A stretch of DNA of 62,000 bases, from NCBI RefSeq assembly GCF_001039355.2, contig NW_019775480.1, positions 1 to 62,000 of the forward strand. The letters are read 5' to 3'. The notes beneath the pieces are model-generated. The model worked only from the letters and a program-made list of their open reading frames with translations, was not told where the DNA came from and did not search any database. Positions 41,324 through 51,900 of the stretch are shown here, piece after piece. The position numbers were made by a program, and so were the translations under genes. How positions within the stretch are numbered: the first letter of the stretch is position 1; every line of letters starts with the position of its first letter. Source of the stretch: Lingula anatina (Eukaryota; Brachiopoda; Lingulata; Lingulida; Lingulidae).

Positions 41324-44300
41324 ACTGGTTGAGTTACTGTTGAACTTGATTGGAAAGTCATACATTGGCAATCTTTCTGTGAACTTAAATTTGACATCTG
41401 ACATTTTTTTCACCATGAACAGCACTTTTCAAATTTTCTGACCCTTATATCTCAATAACTAGCAGAGATACGCCCATAGTTACTTTTGCAACTGAATAGG
41501 CATATATAATATGGCAATGTTGCTATGACCTTGAATCTGACCTTTAACTACTTTTTCCCATTAACTACACAGAGATACAACCATAGAGATACAACCATAG
41601 CTATAATTGAACTTGAATAGGAATTAAGTCATATGTTGGCAATCTTACTGTGACCTTGAATTTGACCTTTGACCTCCCCCATGAACTGCACTTTTCAAAT
41701 TTTCTGACCCTTGTATCTCCAAAACTGGCTGAGAATACATTGCTGCATTATTAATGTTGTTCAAAGTTGTTCAATTATAAATTAGTTGTTAATTTGTGCA
41801 TTTGTGTTCCCAAATCTAAGGCTGGTGTTAGAAAATGGCAATTATCGTTTATGAGACCTGTATACTAAACATGGTGGGAATGATGAACATGGTCCAGGTA
41901 CTGGTAAACCAATGAGAAGAGACAAGACATGGGATTGAATTAAAACAACCTTCTCCCTTAAACCCGATTGAATTTTCATGAACAACCACACTAGTTTATT
42001 CATTTACCATGACTAAAATGCTTTGAGACATAAAAACATGGGAAAGCTTTCAAGAATCTTAAAACCCAAAATTTGGTTTTCAAACCAGATGGTACAATGA
42101 TAGATGTTGTCTTGACCCCTCCAATAGGACCATGCATATTCCAAGCAAGTATCCCCAGAGCAAAAATCAATTTTCTTATCTTAACACACAGCTCTGTTAT
42201 TCCAGAATTCGGTTCAGGTGGAGAGATCTAGTGATAAAAACACACCTGTGAGTTTCCTGGTATTGATCTACTGGTACTACTTTGACAAGTAAAGAAAAGA
42301 GAAGTCCACCGCAGTTTTACATTTGGCTTTGTGGACACAGTGCTGGTCGCCATTGTTCCGATACTCAATTGGTGCAGGGATGCAGTTTAATCACTGTGAT
42401 AACATTACAAGACCATTTCATAGAACAAATATAACCTACGATAAATCAGTTATTGTATTTACTTAAGTGAAAATCAGCATATAATTGTCAGTGAGACAAA
42501 GCATGACCTGAGATATAAACCTTGTGTTGTCAAGTTATTGTTTCACAGGGGGCCTTGAGACATCATCAATTTAGACAAGAAGTCACAAATTGAAGACACA
42601 CATGTGAGTCAATATATGCCTCAAACAACCCAAAGAACAGATGGCAAAGGTACCACTGTGCAATTAGTGATCTCAGGTCTGCAGCAAATGTGACAGAAAC
42701 AGCATGCCATATCAAGCCATTGAAAGAAGGAAACAGTTACATGATTATAAATATATATTTCAAATAAAAAATTCACTTAAACTTTCTTTTTTTTAACAGT
42801 CTTTCTTGGCTTTTTAGAGAAAATAAAAACTGGAAGCATTGACTGGCTAGTGAATGTTCTACCTGACTACAACAAATTAGAAATCAGATGGAATTATCCT
42901 GATCACTTCTAAGATAAATCTCCCTTTGGAACATCAATTCCTCCTAGAATTCTCTTGGCAATCTTGGCATTAGCCCTAACAATCCATCTTGGCAAATCTA
43001 TTCCCTTAATTTGCGCAAATCAGTTTTCACAGTCCCTAGATAAAAGCTTGTTAAGTATTATTGTGAGAGTTCTACCTTCAGAGGAAAAGTAAAGCCCCAA
43101 GGGATAAGATATGTGAATTTTAGGTAGTCAGGACAGGAAAAGAAAAGACAGCAATTGAATTCATGACGTGGGTGATTTGTGAGAGTTGTGAAGTCAGATA
43201 AACCCAGATGAAGGACAGTATAAAGCCATAATAATTCCAAGAAAGGGAAAAGAGACATTACTAGTAAAAGTACAAGCTACACAAAGTTGTATAGCTTAAT
43301 GCATAATTAAGTATTTGCCACTTTTTTCTCATTTATTATCTATATTCCTGCTTATTTTTCATTTAGTAATCCACCATTTCTCTTTTTTCCCTTTTTATTC
43401 TACCTAAAAAATAACAATAAGATATCTACCATGTGAGTAAAATAATCCCTACCATATGATGTCTGATCAATGCATCTCATTAGTTATGTTAAATTTGAAA
43501 ATCAGGATTAAATAAACTTGTCCCCATATCTCTCATTTTTTCATATAAACAATTTAAAAAAATATCCCTTGATTACATTATTTACCTTTGCCCCCCCCCC
43601 CCCCAACCCAATTGCATGGTCCCTCCTCGCTGAGAGCTTTCAATTTCTTATATTAAGTGTGCAACACCTGGGTCTAAGATAATACAGAAGTTCTGCTGCA
43701 CATCAATATTTAGCTAACTGGCAAAGCCTAAGCAATTTGCAGTGCACATTACCCAACACATACATCACATCGTGTACACACTATATCCAGGAAAGGTCTT
43801 TTATTCACACATGGAAGAATGCCCCGAACAAATGCTGTACAATGATCAGCTGATCCCAATAGAAATAGTTTCAGCGGTTGCCAGGTAACGTGCCAACAGT
43901 GTCGCGTGTCTGGCAATCATCATAATGAATCGCTACACGCACTGATGGCATCGTAGCGCGAGCCACGGATTTCGACGACGAGAATGATTATTGTCTTCTG
44001 TCTTGTCCTGTTCTTAAGGCAGTCTTTGAATCTTATACGGGTTATCTGGTACACGTGATAACAGACGCAAACCACTAGAGAGCTATTGACCATCGATCAG
44101 TTCGCCTTGTTGGAATAATCCCTCTACTAACGCATGGCACTATTAACTTTAAGCAGTCGCAAACCAAGGACCAAGCGCTATCTGACTATTTTAAGATGGT
44201 GTAAAAAAGGAATTCATTGCCAAAGCATTTATTTTCAGACATTACCTTTGTGTATGCCCGTAAAACGATCTTTGAGGACTGTTAGCTCATAGATCTGACC

Positions 44301-44612
44301 AAACTCTTCAAACAGGGGCCGTATGTCCTTCTCCTCTAGCGTTCTGGGGATCTGGCCTACAAAAAGTTTCAAAGCATCTCCGTCTTTCATGGTGACTGGT
44401 GAAGTTGCTATCTGCACACCGTTTAGAATGGAGCTGTTGCTGTCGTGCAAACCGTTCACCATCGCTGCCATTTTGTCTGAAGGGTCTGTGTCGTGCGAGC
44501 GCTCCCTGACACACTTCGTATTTACACGCGGTAAGCAGTTGCTTCTTCCCGTCGTGCTCTCTGGACCCAGATCGATGAAATTCATTTCCGGGTCTTCGGG
44601 GTTGGCATACAT
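8919..44612 (-). CDS. CELF4: CELF3/4/5/6-type RNA-binding protein, 5' three coding exons (gene continues off the left edge)
   Basis: CELF (Bruno-like) proteins bind U/GU-rich RNA through three RRMs and control alternative splicing, translation and mRNA stability. Only the N-terminus, RRM1 and the start of the following linker are here: join of 44246-44612, 34124-34206 and 8919-8967, 166 residues plus one base. RRM1 runs from about residue 80. RNP2 is LFVGQI (83-88) and RNP1 is GCAFLTYC (123-130). Hallmark strings are [30 protein letters not shown] and [24 protein letters not shown] before RRM1 points to the CELF3-6 branch rather than CELF1/2. Exon sizes of 83 and 49 bp match the vertebrate genes as I know them, and all phases agree. 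Introns of 10 kb and 25 kb are typical of this family. RRM2 was searched for by its RNP2 pattern in 1-8918 and not found, so it probably lies beyond the window. The gene is probably the single invertebrate co-orthologue of CELF3-6; the CELF4 symbol is approximate. Confidence 0.93.
11048..11111. repeat. (TAA)n microsatellite
   Basis: About 21 uninterrupted copies of the trinucleotide AAT. Confidence 0.98.
13501..13570. repeat. (TATTA)n microsatellite
   Basis: Fourteen exact copies of the pentanucleotide TATTA, immediately upstream of an inverted-repeat element. Confidence 0.98.
13637..13867. mobile_element. MITE-like inverted-repeat element 3
   Basis: 231 bp with terminal inverted repeats of about 57 bp. 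The left arm begins AGGCCTCATTCACATCAAGA and the right (reversed) AGGCCGCATTCACATCGAGA. They share AGAGCCGAGGCTCTACAAAG, itself containing the palindrome GAGCCGAGGCTC, and AACTAAATATGG. The internal part is unique and CG-richer. There is no coding capacity. Confidence 0.85.
14605..14702. repeat. (CA)n microsatellite; (UG)n in the CELF pre-mRNA
   Basis: 98 bp of CA repeats with a few A/G interruptions. On the minus strand, the sense of CELF, it reads as UG repeats. ORFs across it are simple-repeat artefacts. Confidence 0.98.
18141..18600. repeat. Diverging tandem repeat of a 104-bp dimer (55 + 49 bp)
   Basis: Units at 18141-18194, 18195-18243, 18244-18298 and 18299-18347 each end in GAAGATG and contain GTTGGAAT(A/T)ATGT, then CTGCC or TGTGCC, and C(A/T)C(C/A)AAGA. 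Long (55) and short (49) units alternate. More degenerate copies continue to about 18600. The single N of the window (18140) sits at its left edge. Confidence 0.85.
18598..18628. repeat. (TA)n microsatellite
   Basis: Uninterrupted TA repeat at the end of the tandem array. Confidence 0.97.
18686..18800. repeat. Two-copy tandem repeat of about 62 bp
   Basis: GTGCCATGAAAACGTATGGG and AATGCCATGAAAATGTATGG head two similar copies, each followed by an ATCTTTT-A-AGAT(T/C)AGA(A/C)CTGAAA segment. Confidence 0.8.
20812..20871. promoter_or_regulatory. Cluster of ISRE/IRF-like motifs in CELF intron 2
   Basis: GAAACGAAACT is at 20812-20822, the reverse of GAAACCAAAA at 20831-20840, and GAAACGAAAC at 20862-20871. 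The first matches the ISRE core GAAANNGAAACT. They lie in a CG-richer patch (about 20640-20910), so an enhancer or internal promoter is possible. No transcript evidence can be read from sequence. Confidence 0.35.
22350..22523. mobile_element. hAT-like MITE, copy 1
   Basis: 174 bp. Its left end GGGGCCGTAGCAATAGTCCG and reversed right end GGGGGCGTCTCGATAGTCCG form imperfect terminal inverted repeats. Inside are several direct and inverted copies of TTCGGACCAATGAACC. An exact 8-bp duplication, GAAATATC, flanks it (22342-22349, 22524-22531). Eight-bp target duplications are the rule for hAT transposons. It has no coding capacity. Confidence 0.88.
26050..26105. repeat. Exact 28-bp tandem duplication
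   Basis: Two identical adjacent copies of a unit starting GTCCTTAAACAAATG, with no divergence, so a recent event. Confidence 0.95.
28471..28697. repeat. Imperfect direct duplication of about 110-130 bp
   Basis: 28471-28577 and 28605-28697 share TTTTATCTGCA, ATAAGATTATCTC, CAATTCA, ATGTCTAAAA or ACATCTAAAA, CAGGCAAA and AATGATTTGAT or AATAATTTGAT in the same order. Confidence 0.8.
30150..30295. mobile_element. hAT-like MITE, copy 2 (reverse orientation, one end lost)
   Basis: The reversed right end, GGGGCTGTAGCAATAGTCCG, matches copies 1 and 3. The central part with ATTCATTGGTTCGAAAAATG, the TTTTTTAATCAAGG spacer and TTCGGACCAATGAACC are also shared. The left terminus is missing or rearranged and no clean target duplication is visible. 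Confidence 0.82.
30333..30498. mobile_element. Short inverted-repeat element with CAGRGGCGTAACCAG ends
   Basis: 166 bp. The left end CAGAGGCGTAACCAG and reversed right end CAGGGGCGTAACCAG differ at one base. TTGTACGCACAG occurs twice inside. CAGRGGCG-type ends are familiar from hAT nonautonomous elements. It begins 37 bp after MITE copy 2. Confidence 0.8.
31045..32627. repeat. 1.6-kb diverged minisatellite, unit about 23 bp
   Basis: Dozens of degenerate copies of CAGGTAACAATTGTGGACCA CAT. Spacing varies and many copies are corrupted or partial. Open frames through it, for example 31646-31855 and 32170-32502, are made of the repeat and are not genes. It lies about 1.5 kb from CELF exon 2, inside intron 2. 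Confidence 0.93.
34124..34206 (-). CDS. CELF4: CELF coding exon 2 (second half of RRM1)
   Basis: An 83-bp exon flanked by TTCCAG| and GGG|GTGAGT. Joined to the last base of exon 1 it encodes [20 protein letters not shown] followed by HEQKTLPG. This contains RNP1 of RRM1, with the aromatic residues that stack on RNA, and the helix-2/strand-4 part of the fold. It starts in phase 1 and ends in phase 0. It is too short to appear as an ORF and was found by family motif. I consider it certain as a CELF exon. Confidence 0.95.
34817..34879. repeat. (AT)n microsatellite
   Basis: Uninterrupted AT dinucleotide run, about 600 bp beyond CELF exon 2. Confidence 0.98.
36833..36989. mobile_element. hAT-like MITE, copy 3
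   Basis: 157 bp, same orientation as copy 1 with the same order of blocks: GGGGCCATAGCAACAGTC, TTCATTGGTCC, the CTTGATTAAAAAA spacer and TTTTCGGACCAATGA. An exact 8-bp duplication, GTGAAAAA, flanks it (36825-36832, 36990-36997). Confidence 0.9.
37060..37352. repeat. Dispersed repeat D, copy 1
   Basis: About 290 bp similar throughout to 55297-55594. Shared blocks are GGATTTTCCTGGG, GGTTAATGAAT, AATCTCTT-AGAGAT, CCATCTATG(A/G)AGGTC, GTGGT(C/A)-CATGGCAGGCA-like and CTCATATGAAGAG. The small ORFs in it are not conserved between copies. Confidence 0.8.
40935..41735. repeat. Array of 130-bp units with nuclear-receptor-like half-sites (CELF intron 1)
   Basis: About four copies of a unit of roughly 132 bp containing CAGAGATACGCCCATAGTTA, GAACTTGAATAGGAAGTCAT, TGACCTTGAA and TGACCTTTGACCT. 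The best copy has TCAAGGTCA (reverse of 41651-41659) and AGGTCAAAGGTCA (reverse of 41663-41675). A compound microsatellite (41248-41321) interrupts it. The same unit occurs at 53760-54235. Confidence 0.88.
41248..41321. repeat. Compound (GT)n(AT)n microsatellite
   Basis: TG run followed by TATG and an AT run. The AT part abuts a resumed copy of the 130-bp unit. Confidence 0.97.
43591..43604. repeat. C homopolymer
   Basis: Fourteen consecutive C on the plus strand, so a G-run in the CELF transcript sense. Confidence 0.95.
44246..44612 (-). CDS. CELF4: CELF coding exon 1 (N-terminus and first half of RRM1)
   Basis: This exon codes for 122 residues plus one base and ends at AAAG|GTAATG. The reading frame has a stop just upstream of the first ATG (44612), so this is the farthest possible ATG without another coding exon. 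That ATG has a poor context (T at -3). Two in-frame ATGs follow: Met10, and Met48 at 44471. Met48 has A at -3 and G at +4, and its MAAMVNG recalls the MATLANG of CELF4, so it may be the main start. Residues 10-47 show no domain. RRM1 begins near residue 80 and is split after the loop DRFTGIHKG. Confidence 0.93.
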
Positions 44613-47452
44613 AGAACTAATCAATGCAAGAACACTGTTTGGCTCTCTCTAGTAAAGCTCAGACATACGTGATTCTGGAAGAGGCATACGTTTGTGTGAT
44701 AGGCTTGTGTTCATTAAGGCAATCGTTAAGAAGGCGTGGTCAAAGGGGTTTATCAGGGGTTTGCTACCCGTGTCCGTGGCCAGGTCTATGTGCATTTGTT
44801 CGAAAATTAATTCTTTAAACAGTATTTATAATTTCATCAGACATTTCGTTCCTAATTGTTTTTGCTGAATTTCAGCATTTAAAGCTGGTATGCGATTTCG
44901 AAATCCCTTTCCTTTTTCAGAGCTTGTTTTGTTTTAAGTTTTGAAAATGAGCCATTAAAAGCTAGTCAACAACAAAATACGCATTATTTCACAAAAATAT
45001 TGCCCAGTTTAATTTTTAAGCCCAATATGAACTTTTAACTTACAAAGTGAAAACGTCTTTAATTAAATCAACTTGCATTGACCGAAAAATCTATCATTTA
45101 TTTCATGTTATGATGTTTTTAAACTTATTTATTTCATACTTGAACGTGATCTACATAAACGGCAGTCGGATACGTTTTGTGTGATGAGTCGATGAATACA
45201 GAGATGCTTATGATATTCCACTTTTTATGTCAACAAATTAATTTGTTTGTTATATTCTGAGTTGATGAAATAATGCCACGAACCTTAGACCTTAATAACG
45301 CAAAACCATGCATGCTACTTAAAATGAAATTTTATTCATTCTTCTTGGAGTGTCCTCTTGCATATATAAATTATGACCATATAACGGTCGTAACATCGTT
45401 GTGGTGATCAATTCAAATACCAGTCCAAACACGCAATGCCGAAATGGAGCATTTTGGGGTTTTACTTGGTCGCTCTTAGAAATCGGTCTTCGTCTGCAAA
45501 TTGCTCACAGTTTCTATTTATTTAAAATAGTTTCTTGACTTGTGCCTGGAATATACATACCTGGACTTTTGAAATGTAGTCGTTTTATTAGCTTTTGAAT
45601 AGCGACACTCCAAACACAACATATATAAGCTTTGTTGTTACAAATTGGTATTTGCTAGTCCCTTTTGAAGTAAGACACGGCTTGCTCAAAATGTTCCTAT
45701 CTGACCCTTATGGTTTGGAATTTTGCCCCATCTTGATTTTAAAATAATAAAACGTAAGTATGCGGGTATTTCGACTAGCTAATTTATGTTTTGAATACCA
45801 TTTGACTGTTTTGACCACCAGTGAGTAAAAACTTTAATGTACCAATAGTAGTATCACGACGTACCTTTGAAGCATGAAATGAAAATCCGTTCAAATATAT
45901 TTGGTGGAGGGATTCTACCATATGAAAATTTTGGGACTTTTTTTATCCACCTATTATTCAAGAATTTTTTTTGTCATTACCTTTGTAGCTTGACTTATCT
46001 GAAAGCGGAACTTTGTGAAGCCTAAAAATCAAACAAAATCTTGTACAGGCCAAATTATCTTCAAAACATGAATCTTTTATTGCCATGATACAGCAATGTC
46101 AAACAACAAAAAGTTAAACGAATTGCGTCGACTTACCTATAATTTTGACGCATCGCTTAGATGTCGGATATCGATTGTAATGCCTTGGTCTGCAATTTTG
46201 TGTTAACGCTGTAATTATTCAATCTTTACATGATAAAATACAAGTCCCTGCCAAGGACAGTATAAATGAGAGCCTACTCCGTGTTCTGAGACTTAGACCC
46301 AGTGGTAAATTGACAGGCGTAGCTAGAATGCGTTTTATAAAGAACAAGAACGGCTGATTCAATCTGGTTGAAAAAAAAAACCTGCATCTTTCACAAAGAA
46401 TGGCTATGATAAGCAATTATTAAACATTTAAAGTTTCTTTATTTTCGTTCTCACAGACAACTCACATTTGAAGATCGCCCCATCTCCGAAACTTGAAGAA
46501 CACGAAAAAGAAGTGGGTTATTGGAATGACTAGCACTTCTCCAACTCTCTTTAAAACCGTAAAAAGGTGCTTCTTTTTGGCAAAGGGACAAAATTAATGA
46601 TGTCAAGAATGATGTTTGTCGCGGTTAACACAACTATAAAACATTCATCAAATACACAGAGCCTGGAATTTCATAAAAATTCTTTAAAATGGATGCCAAT
46701 TTAGAGCAATTCTTTTGTCCAGACGAAAAGGAGTAACGAAATGATATATTTAATTTATTTGGCAGACGTTTGGGAACAACCACCACCACCACACTCATTG
46801 GCCCGACAAGATAATTCTTTTAGGAAAATATATTTGTAATGAAATCTGGGCATTTCAAATGTGCACAGATTGAAAGGGGCGGAAAAAAGAAATTATTCAT
46901 GAAATTAACGTCGGCGTGCGTGTTTACAGTTCTAAATTTATTTTCGTTAGCCAATCATTAATGTTATCAGGGGCCCTAGCCGACAGTCACTGCGCATAAC
47001 ATATTCACACTAACAATAGCTATCAGCCCCAGGGTTTTAGTCGTCTTGCCTAGAAAAGTCAAACTTGATAATCGCTTGTTATGTCAATATCCCAAACAAT
47101 GGGCTGACGGCACTCCTGTTCCAATACATTATTGACCGCGTTATACTATGCAAACTTTAAAGCATCAATTCCGAGTAACATCGATCCGTAGTCTTGCTTT
47201 TTAACAATTTATCATGCTTCGTCTCAGTTTTCGCAATCTCCCCTTTCATAGGAGCAAGGTTGCTTTGTTTTATTTTAGCACACGCCGCATTGTAAACACA
47301 ATGTTAATGCATACAGATCGCCCTCAGAAACTCAAATAAGGCTGTATTATAAATAAATCACCATTACTGACTTCCCCGGAATTCAGTAAAAGTCGTTTGG
47401 CTTTAATGTGCATTCTGAAGCTTGATAGTTAGTCTGCATTGCTTTCCGCTCG

Positions 47453-47500
47453 AAAGTTTACAGTAAAATCCGTGAACAAGTTTACAGTAAAATCCGTGAA
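47453..47500. repeat. Exact 24-bp tandem duplication
   Basis: AAGTTTACAGTAAAATCCGT plus GAAC is present twice in direct succession. Confidence 0.93.
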
Positions 47501-47824
47501 CAAAAACATTTCACGATCAAACTGAAAGACCTCGAACAAAGACTAACTTTGTTCAATTATCAGACTACAGTGTTTAAATCTCGCTAGCTTTTACGGCCTT
47601 TAGATGACAAAATAATATAGATTTAGCCGCGTCAGTCTTTAAAAGGACACTGGAGGTGAACTATTGTCGCAAAGTACTCCTCGAAAAGGATTTTGGTTTG
47701 GCTGTGCTTTCGATACTTTCCCTGTAAGCCTAGTTTATAGTTTGCCTTGTCCTTTCATCCAAATTAAACCTTTACAGCGAGTTTAGTTTCTTACCATACC
47801 ATACGCAAGTCATAAAATAGTACC

Positions 47825-47828
<4 letters not shown>

Positions 47829-47891
<63 letters not shown>
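47829..47891. repeat. (AT)n microsatellite
   Basis: Uninterrupted AT run of about 63 bp upstream of the small membrane-protein gene. Confidence 0.98.
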
Positions 47892-47894
<3 letters not shown>

Positions 47895-48252
47895 GATTCG
47901 GAAACAAAAGGTAAATGCGCCGTTTAAAACATTGTCTATTCCGATAAAACCTCTGTTACAGAGCTCTACCAAGCAACTATCTATTCTTCTAACGTAGAAA
48001 AATGGTTTCTTCAAGATTTCAACATCAATTCAACATCGTTTAACAGACTCAGCACGCCTCTACAAATTATACGTCGATAATAAAATGTTTGGGTTGTAAG
48101 CAAACTATTAGGTTTTCATGAGAATCTCACTCTTTCAATGCTAGGATCCAAGCATCTTGGATTCTATTTCAATGTAAACAAGAGAGAACGGCAATCCCAC
48201 CGTCAGGTATGCCAATATAGTTATTTTTAGAGTCAATGGAGAATCCATGTTG

Positions 48253-48382
48253 TGACGTCATCGGGCAGTGTGTTTGGCCGCACGTATTCCCTGACCTTAC
48301 TGTCGTGAGTGAAAACGGAGAAACGAAACCTGCGACACCGTCCCTAGCAGCTGGATATTTGGTTAAAGCTAACAGAAGACAG
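48253..48382 (+). promoter_or_regulatory. Probable promoter and 5' noncoding exon of the small membrane-protein gene
   Basis: A perfect palindromic cAMP-response element, TGACGTCA, is at 48253-48260 in a local CG-richer patch. It is followed by GAAACGAAAC at 48320-48329 (IRF/ISRE-like) and a plausible donor, ACAG|GTTTGT, ending an exon at 48382. All frames of 48300-48382 hit stops, so that exon would be 5' UTR spliced to 48884 or 48891. CRE/ATF sites near transcription starts are common in housekeeping and mitochondrial genes. The exact start site cannot be read from sequence. Confidence 0.45.
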
Positions 48383-48906
48383 GTTTGTAATACTCGTAGA
48401 TAAAAAGGGATTATATTTCTTCAATTTTAGCGTAAAATGGAGTAGTTAATCTACAGTACATGTAGATTAACGAGGATGACACCTAAAATACAGTAAGAAG
48501 AATGACTATGTTGCAGCATTCGGGAGCAACAAGGGTTTGATTGAAAATGTTTTTATTTTCTTTGCTGTGGCTGCTATACTGACCGGATTGTTTTCTCAAA
48601 ATGTCGCCACTAATGTAAAACGGCTTTTATTGCAGTCACAATCGAGGGAACTCTAAACGTGGTCGTGAAGGTCAAACGGTGACATTTGCAAAAACACAAG
48701 GAACATAGCCAAGACGCCATTAACTATTTTGAGAGCTTTTGCGTGTTATTCCTGACGTCCATTTTGCAAAATACCATTAAACTATGTGTGTTTTACATAC
48801 CCTTTTCATAGCTATTATTGTGTTTAGAAAAATTTGGAAAATGCCAGTTAATTACAGGATAATAGTGTTTTTTTTCGCTCCAGATTTTAGGTGGTACCTG
48901 TCCAAG

Positions 48907-48969
48907 ATGGGTGTACTTGTTAGATATGTGTGGAAGTCACTGATGACTGCCAGAAAGAATCACAAAGAT
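48907..48969 (+). CDS. Small membrane protein, coding exon 1
   Basis: Encodes MGVLVRYVWKSLMTARKNHK plus D and ends at GAT|GTAAGC in phase 0. A splice acceptor lies just upstream (CTCCAG| at 48883, or TTTTAG| at 48890), so the exon probably carries a short 5' UTR joined to an upstream noncoding exon near 48300-48382. The frame stays open upstream to 48784, but that part lies before the acceptor and resembles no protein. Confidence 0.8.
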
Positions 48970-51900
48970 GTAAGCTTTTCCTTTAATTACCAAGTTAAAA
49001 ATAGACATTCCTCCTGCTTTATATTGACGTCAAAACTTTTTTCAGTGTATTGTACTGATGATGTTTGTGGTATTGAATTTTGGGCTGAAAGGCCATATAT
49101 TTCTGAACAAAATCTATCCAACAAAATTAAGCCATCTTTGCAGATTTTTTTTTATTAAAAATAGTTTTATATATCTTTGAAATGAGTAATTTAAAGCATT
49201 ATCTGATAGTTTAAGTTCAAGGGGGTTGAACTCTCAAGTTGGAATTACATCGAGTACATTGATAATTTTGTTTTTTTTTTTGTCTCTTTTACACAGCACA
49301 CATAATATTATGTGAATGGGTTACTACACATCTTGGCTTTCTTCATCCTAAATATTGATAACGCAATTTCGCGCAGTCCCTCGTGGTTGCTATGATACAG
49401 CATTGCTGCCATCTTGTAGTTGCGAACACAAAGGTTTGCATTAACACGTGGAAATTTGTTTCGGGTTTTCAGTACCTTTTTCCTGTTACCTTAAAAAAAC
49501 GGCTTCTGGCGTTTGTCTTCTATACTTGTCATCATGTCCAAAATTGTAATGATCTCATCTATGTTGATATATAACTGCTTTATTAAAGCAATGTATCGGC
49601 CAATTCATGTGTGGTGTCATTTTCCAACGAGGACCGATATTGAGAGTAAACACATTATCAATTTACATCCCCAAATTCGAGCAGGCAATAGCCGGTAATG
49701 TATCAGTGTTGATGTCAACTTTGATCAAAGGATATTAAAAGCCTCCCAGATGCATTTTTGTGTGTCACAAATGCATGTGTGGTGCCATTTTGCAACTAGA
49801 ACCCACATTGAGCGTAAAAAAATATTAATTGGCATCCCCAAATTTGCTCAGTCATTAGCCGGTAACATGAACATATACATGCAGTTTACAGCAGTGTTGA
49901 TGTCTACTTTGATAAAGTGATATTAAAAGGCCCATGGGTGTGTTTTTGTGTCACAAATGCGTGCGTGGTGCCATATTGCAACGAAAGCCGATATTGAGAG
50001 TAAAAAAATATTAATTATCATTCCAATAATAATAAAAAAAAAAAAAAACAGAAGCAAGAAGCATGAATCTATATATAAAGTACACAGCATTGTTGACATC
50101 ATCTTTATTTGAAAGGTATATAAAAATACCAGCCTGAAAGAAATGTCAGTGAGCCTAAGAAATCAGAGAGAAATTGCGTCATTTTAATTCAAGACGTGAT
50201 TGAAAGTATCATTATTGTCGCATCTCAGGCTAATTTCTCACATAGAGAGAAAATTTAGAAGATAGAAATATTTTCCTATCGGACTATAGCTAAAAACAAG
50301 TATGCTACACTACAATTATACAATTTTGAATGCTCATTTTACAGCAACAAACAAGATTGCCTTTACCACATAGGGCATTTTGAATTCCCCCTAGAACAAA
50401 CATCAAATTCTCACATAGCTTCCAAATTGTTAGAACAAATTGTACTTATACTTAATCTGTATAAGTTTATTGTCTCATTCCCCCGAAGGACTGCCTCACG
50501 TTATCGCCATCTACCTATCTAAATAACACACAAAGTCATTGATAACCTCGATATGCTTGTTACCTTTGCGGGAGGTCACATGATCCGAACACTCATGGCT
50601 AAGCCAATATTATCCTTTGATCTTTCTCCGTGTTTCTAGTCCCTTTGATATTATGTCCAAATTGAAACCTACTGATTATACAACAGTGAGACAATATCAA
50701 ATTTGGTTTGTGCCAATATTTTGGTCCGTTTCCCCAACTATTTGTATCCACATATTTATTATACAAAAGATCTTCATTATTTGCTATTCCAGGCCTTCAT
50801 TGTGGCAGTGTTGTGTGGTGTAGCAGGGGGATTGTCAGCAGTTTTCTCCGCATATGCCCTTTCCGCATTCCCAGACGTGAAGTGAGTAAAAATACTAGGT
50901 GCAATGTAAATCATTCCTACCAAATTTACCATTAAATATGTTAAGGTATTAGCCTTGTACTGAAATGCAGGTTCAACAAATTGTGGTTTAAATTGTTTAT
51001 TGTACCACCAGTGCACCGCTGGCAGTATACATGGTTTTAGTCCAGACCAGACTCGTCCACCAGTTCCGCTGAAATTTCATCTTTACCGCTTCTCCTCCAA
51101 GACTACAAGGGCCTGTGTATCCATCTCTTGGATTTAGGTCACACATAATCTCATCTCGATCCACATAAATTTTTGGCTTTGTCGATGCACGGGTCTAGGC
51201 ATGGTGCTCGTAGCAATGCACCCTTGTCAAAAATTTGCAAAATTAAAGGCTAAATATCTCCCAAACCATAGGAATTATGGGAAAATTTTCTACAGATGGC
51301 TGACCAAAAGTCATATGTGGGGATTTCAAATATTCCCTTGGATATGACCTTTGACCTTTATTTTAAGGTCAAACGGGCAAAAATGCGAATTTTATTCATG
51401 CCGATTTTCAGAAACTATGCAGACCTTACCTTTAATATCATGGGCAGGTTTTACACTTACGTTCAACTTACATCTTCTTGAGTTTGAGGTCATTCGGTGC
51501 ATTTCCATGGGAGAAGCAGCCACAGATGCCAAAACTGAAAATTCTCTCTAATAGAGGGTATCGGAGGAGACAGGATTGTGCTGGAAGTATGACGTCATGT
51601 GACATTGAGTGGTCATTTTTAGATGGAGGTGGTATGTGCTGTAATCATAGCTATGTTTTTGGTCCTTGAAGGACCTTGTGAAAACCAGGAAGTAGTTGGT
51701 AACTGACAACTGAATCTTACTTTTTAATTTGTGACGAGATGATTGGATGTCCACACTTCACTTATGAACAAAATAATTGAGAACTCCTGTTACCACATTT
51801 TGTAGAACTTGCCAAGCACAACACTGGAAGTGGTGTCCCTTTTTTTTGTTTTGCATACAAATGCGCTTACCAGCTGATGGTACAATACCAGGAGGCAGTA

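Larger units (their letters stand above)
34207..44245 (-). other. CELF intron 1: 10 kb, noncoding
   Basis: No additional exon was recognised. It holds a long AT run (34817), a hAT-like MITE (36833), a dispersed repeat (37060), an array of DR1-like units (40935), a compound microsatellite (41248) and a C-run (43591). The last few hundred bases next to exon 1 are CG-richer, as expected near a promoter. Confidence 0.7.
44613..48252. other. Upstream space between CELF and the small membrane-protein gene
   Basis: No coding exon was recognised. The part next to CELF exon 1 is CG-richer and must include its 5' UTR and probably a promoter, but no start site is evident. It also holds a 24-bp tandem duplication (47453-47500) and an AT run (47829-47891). 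The rest is plain AT-rich sequence. Confidence 0.6.

Noticed and set aside
44323-44652. Plus-strand 109-residue frame
   Set aside because: It is the antisense shadow of CELF exon 1.
48784-48969. Upstream extension of the small membrane protein's frame to 48784
   Set aside because: The extension precedes good splice acceptors, and its composition (poly-Phe from a T-run) is that of intron.
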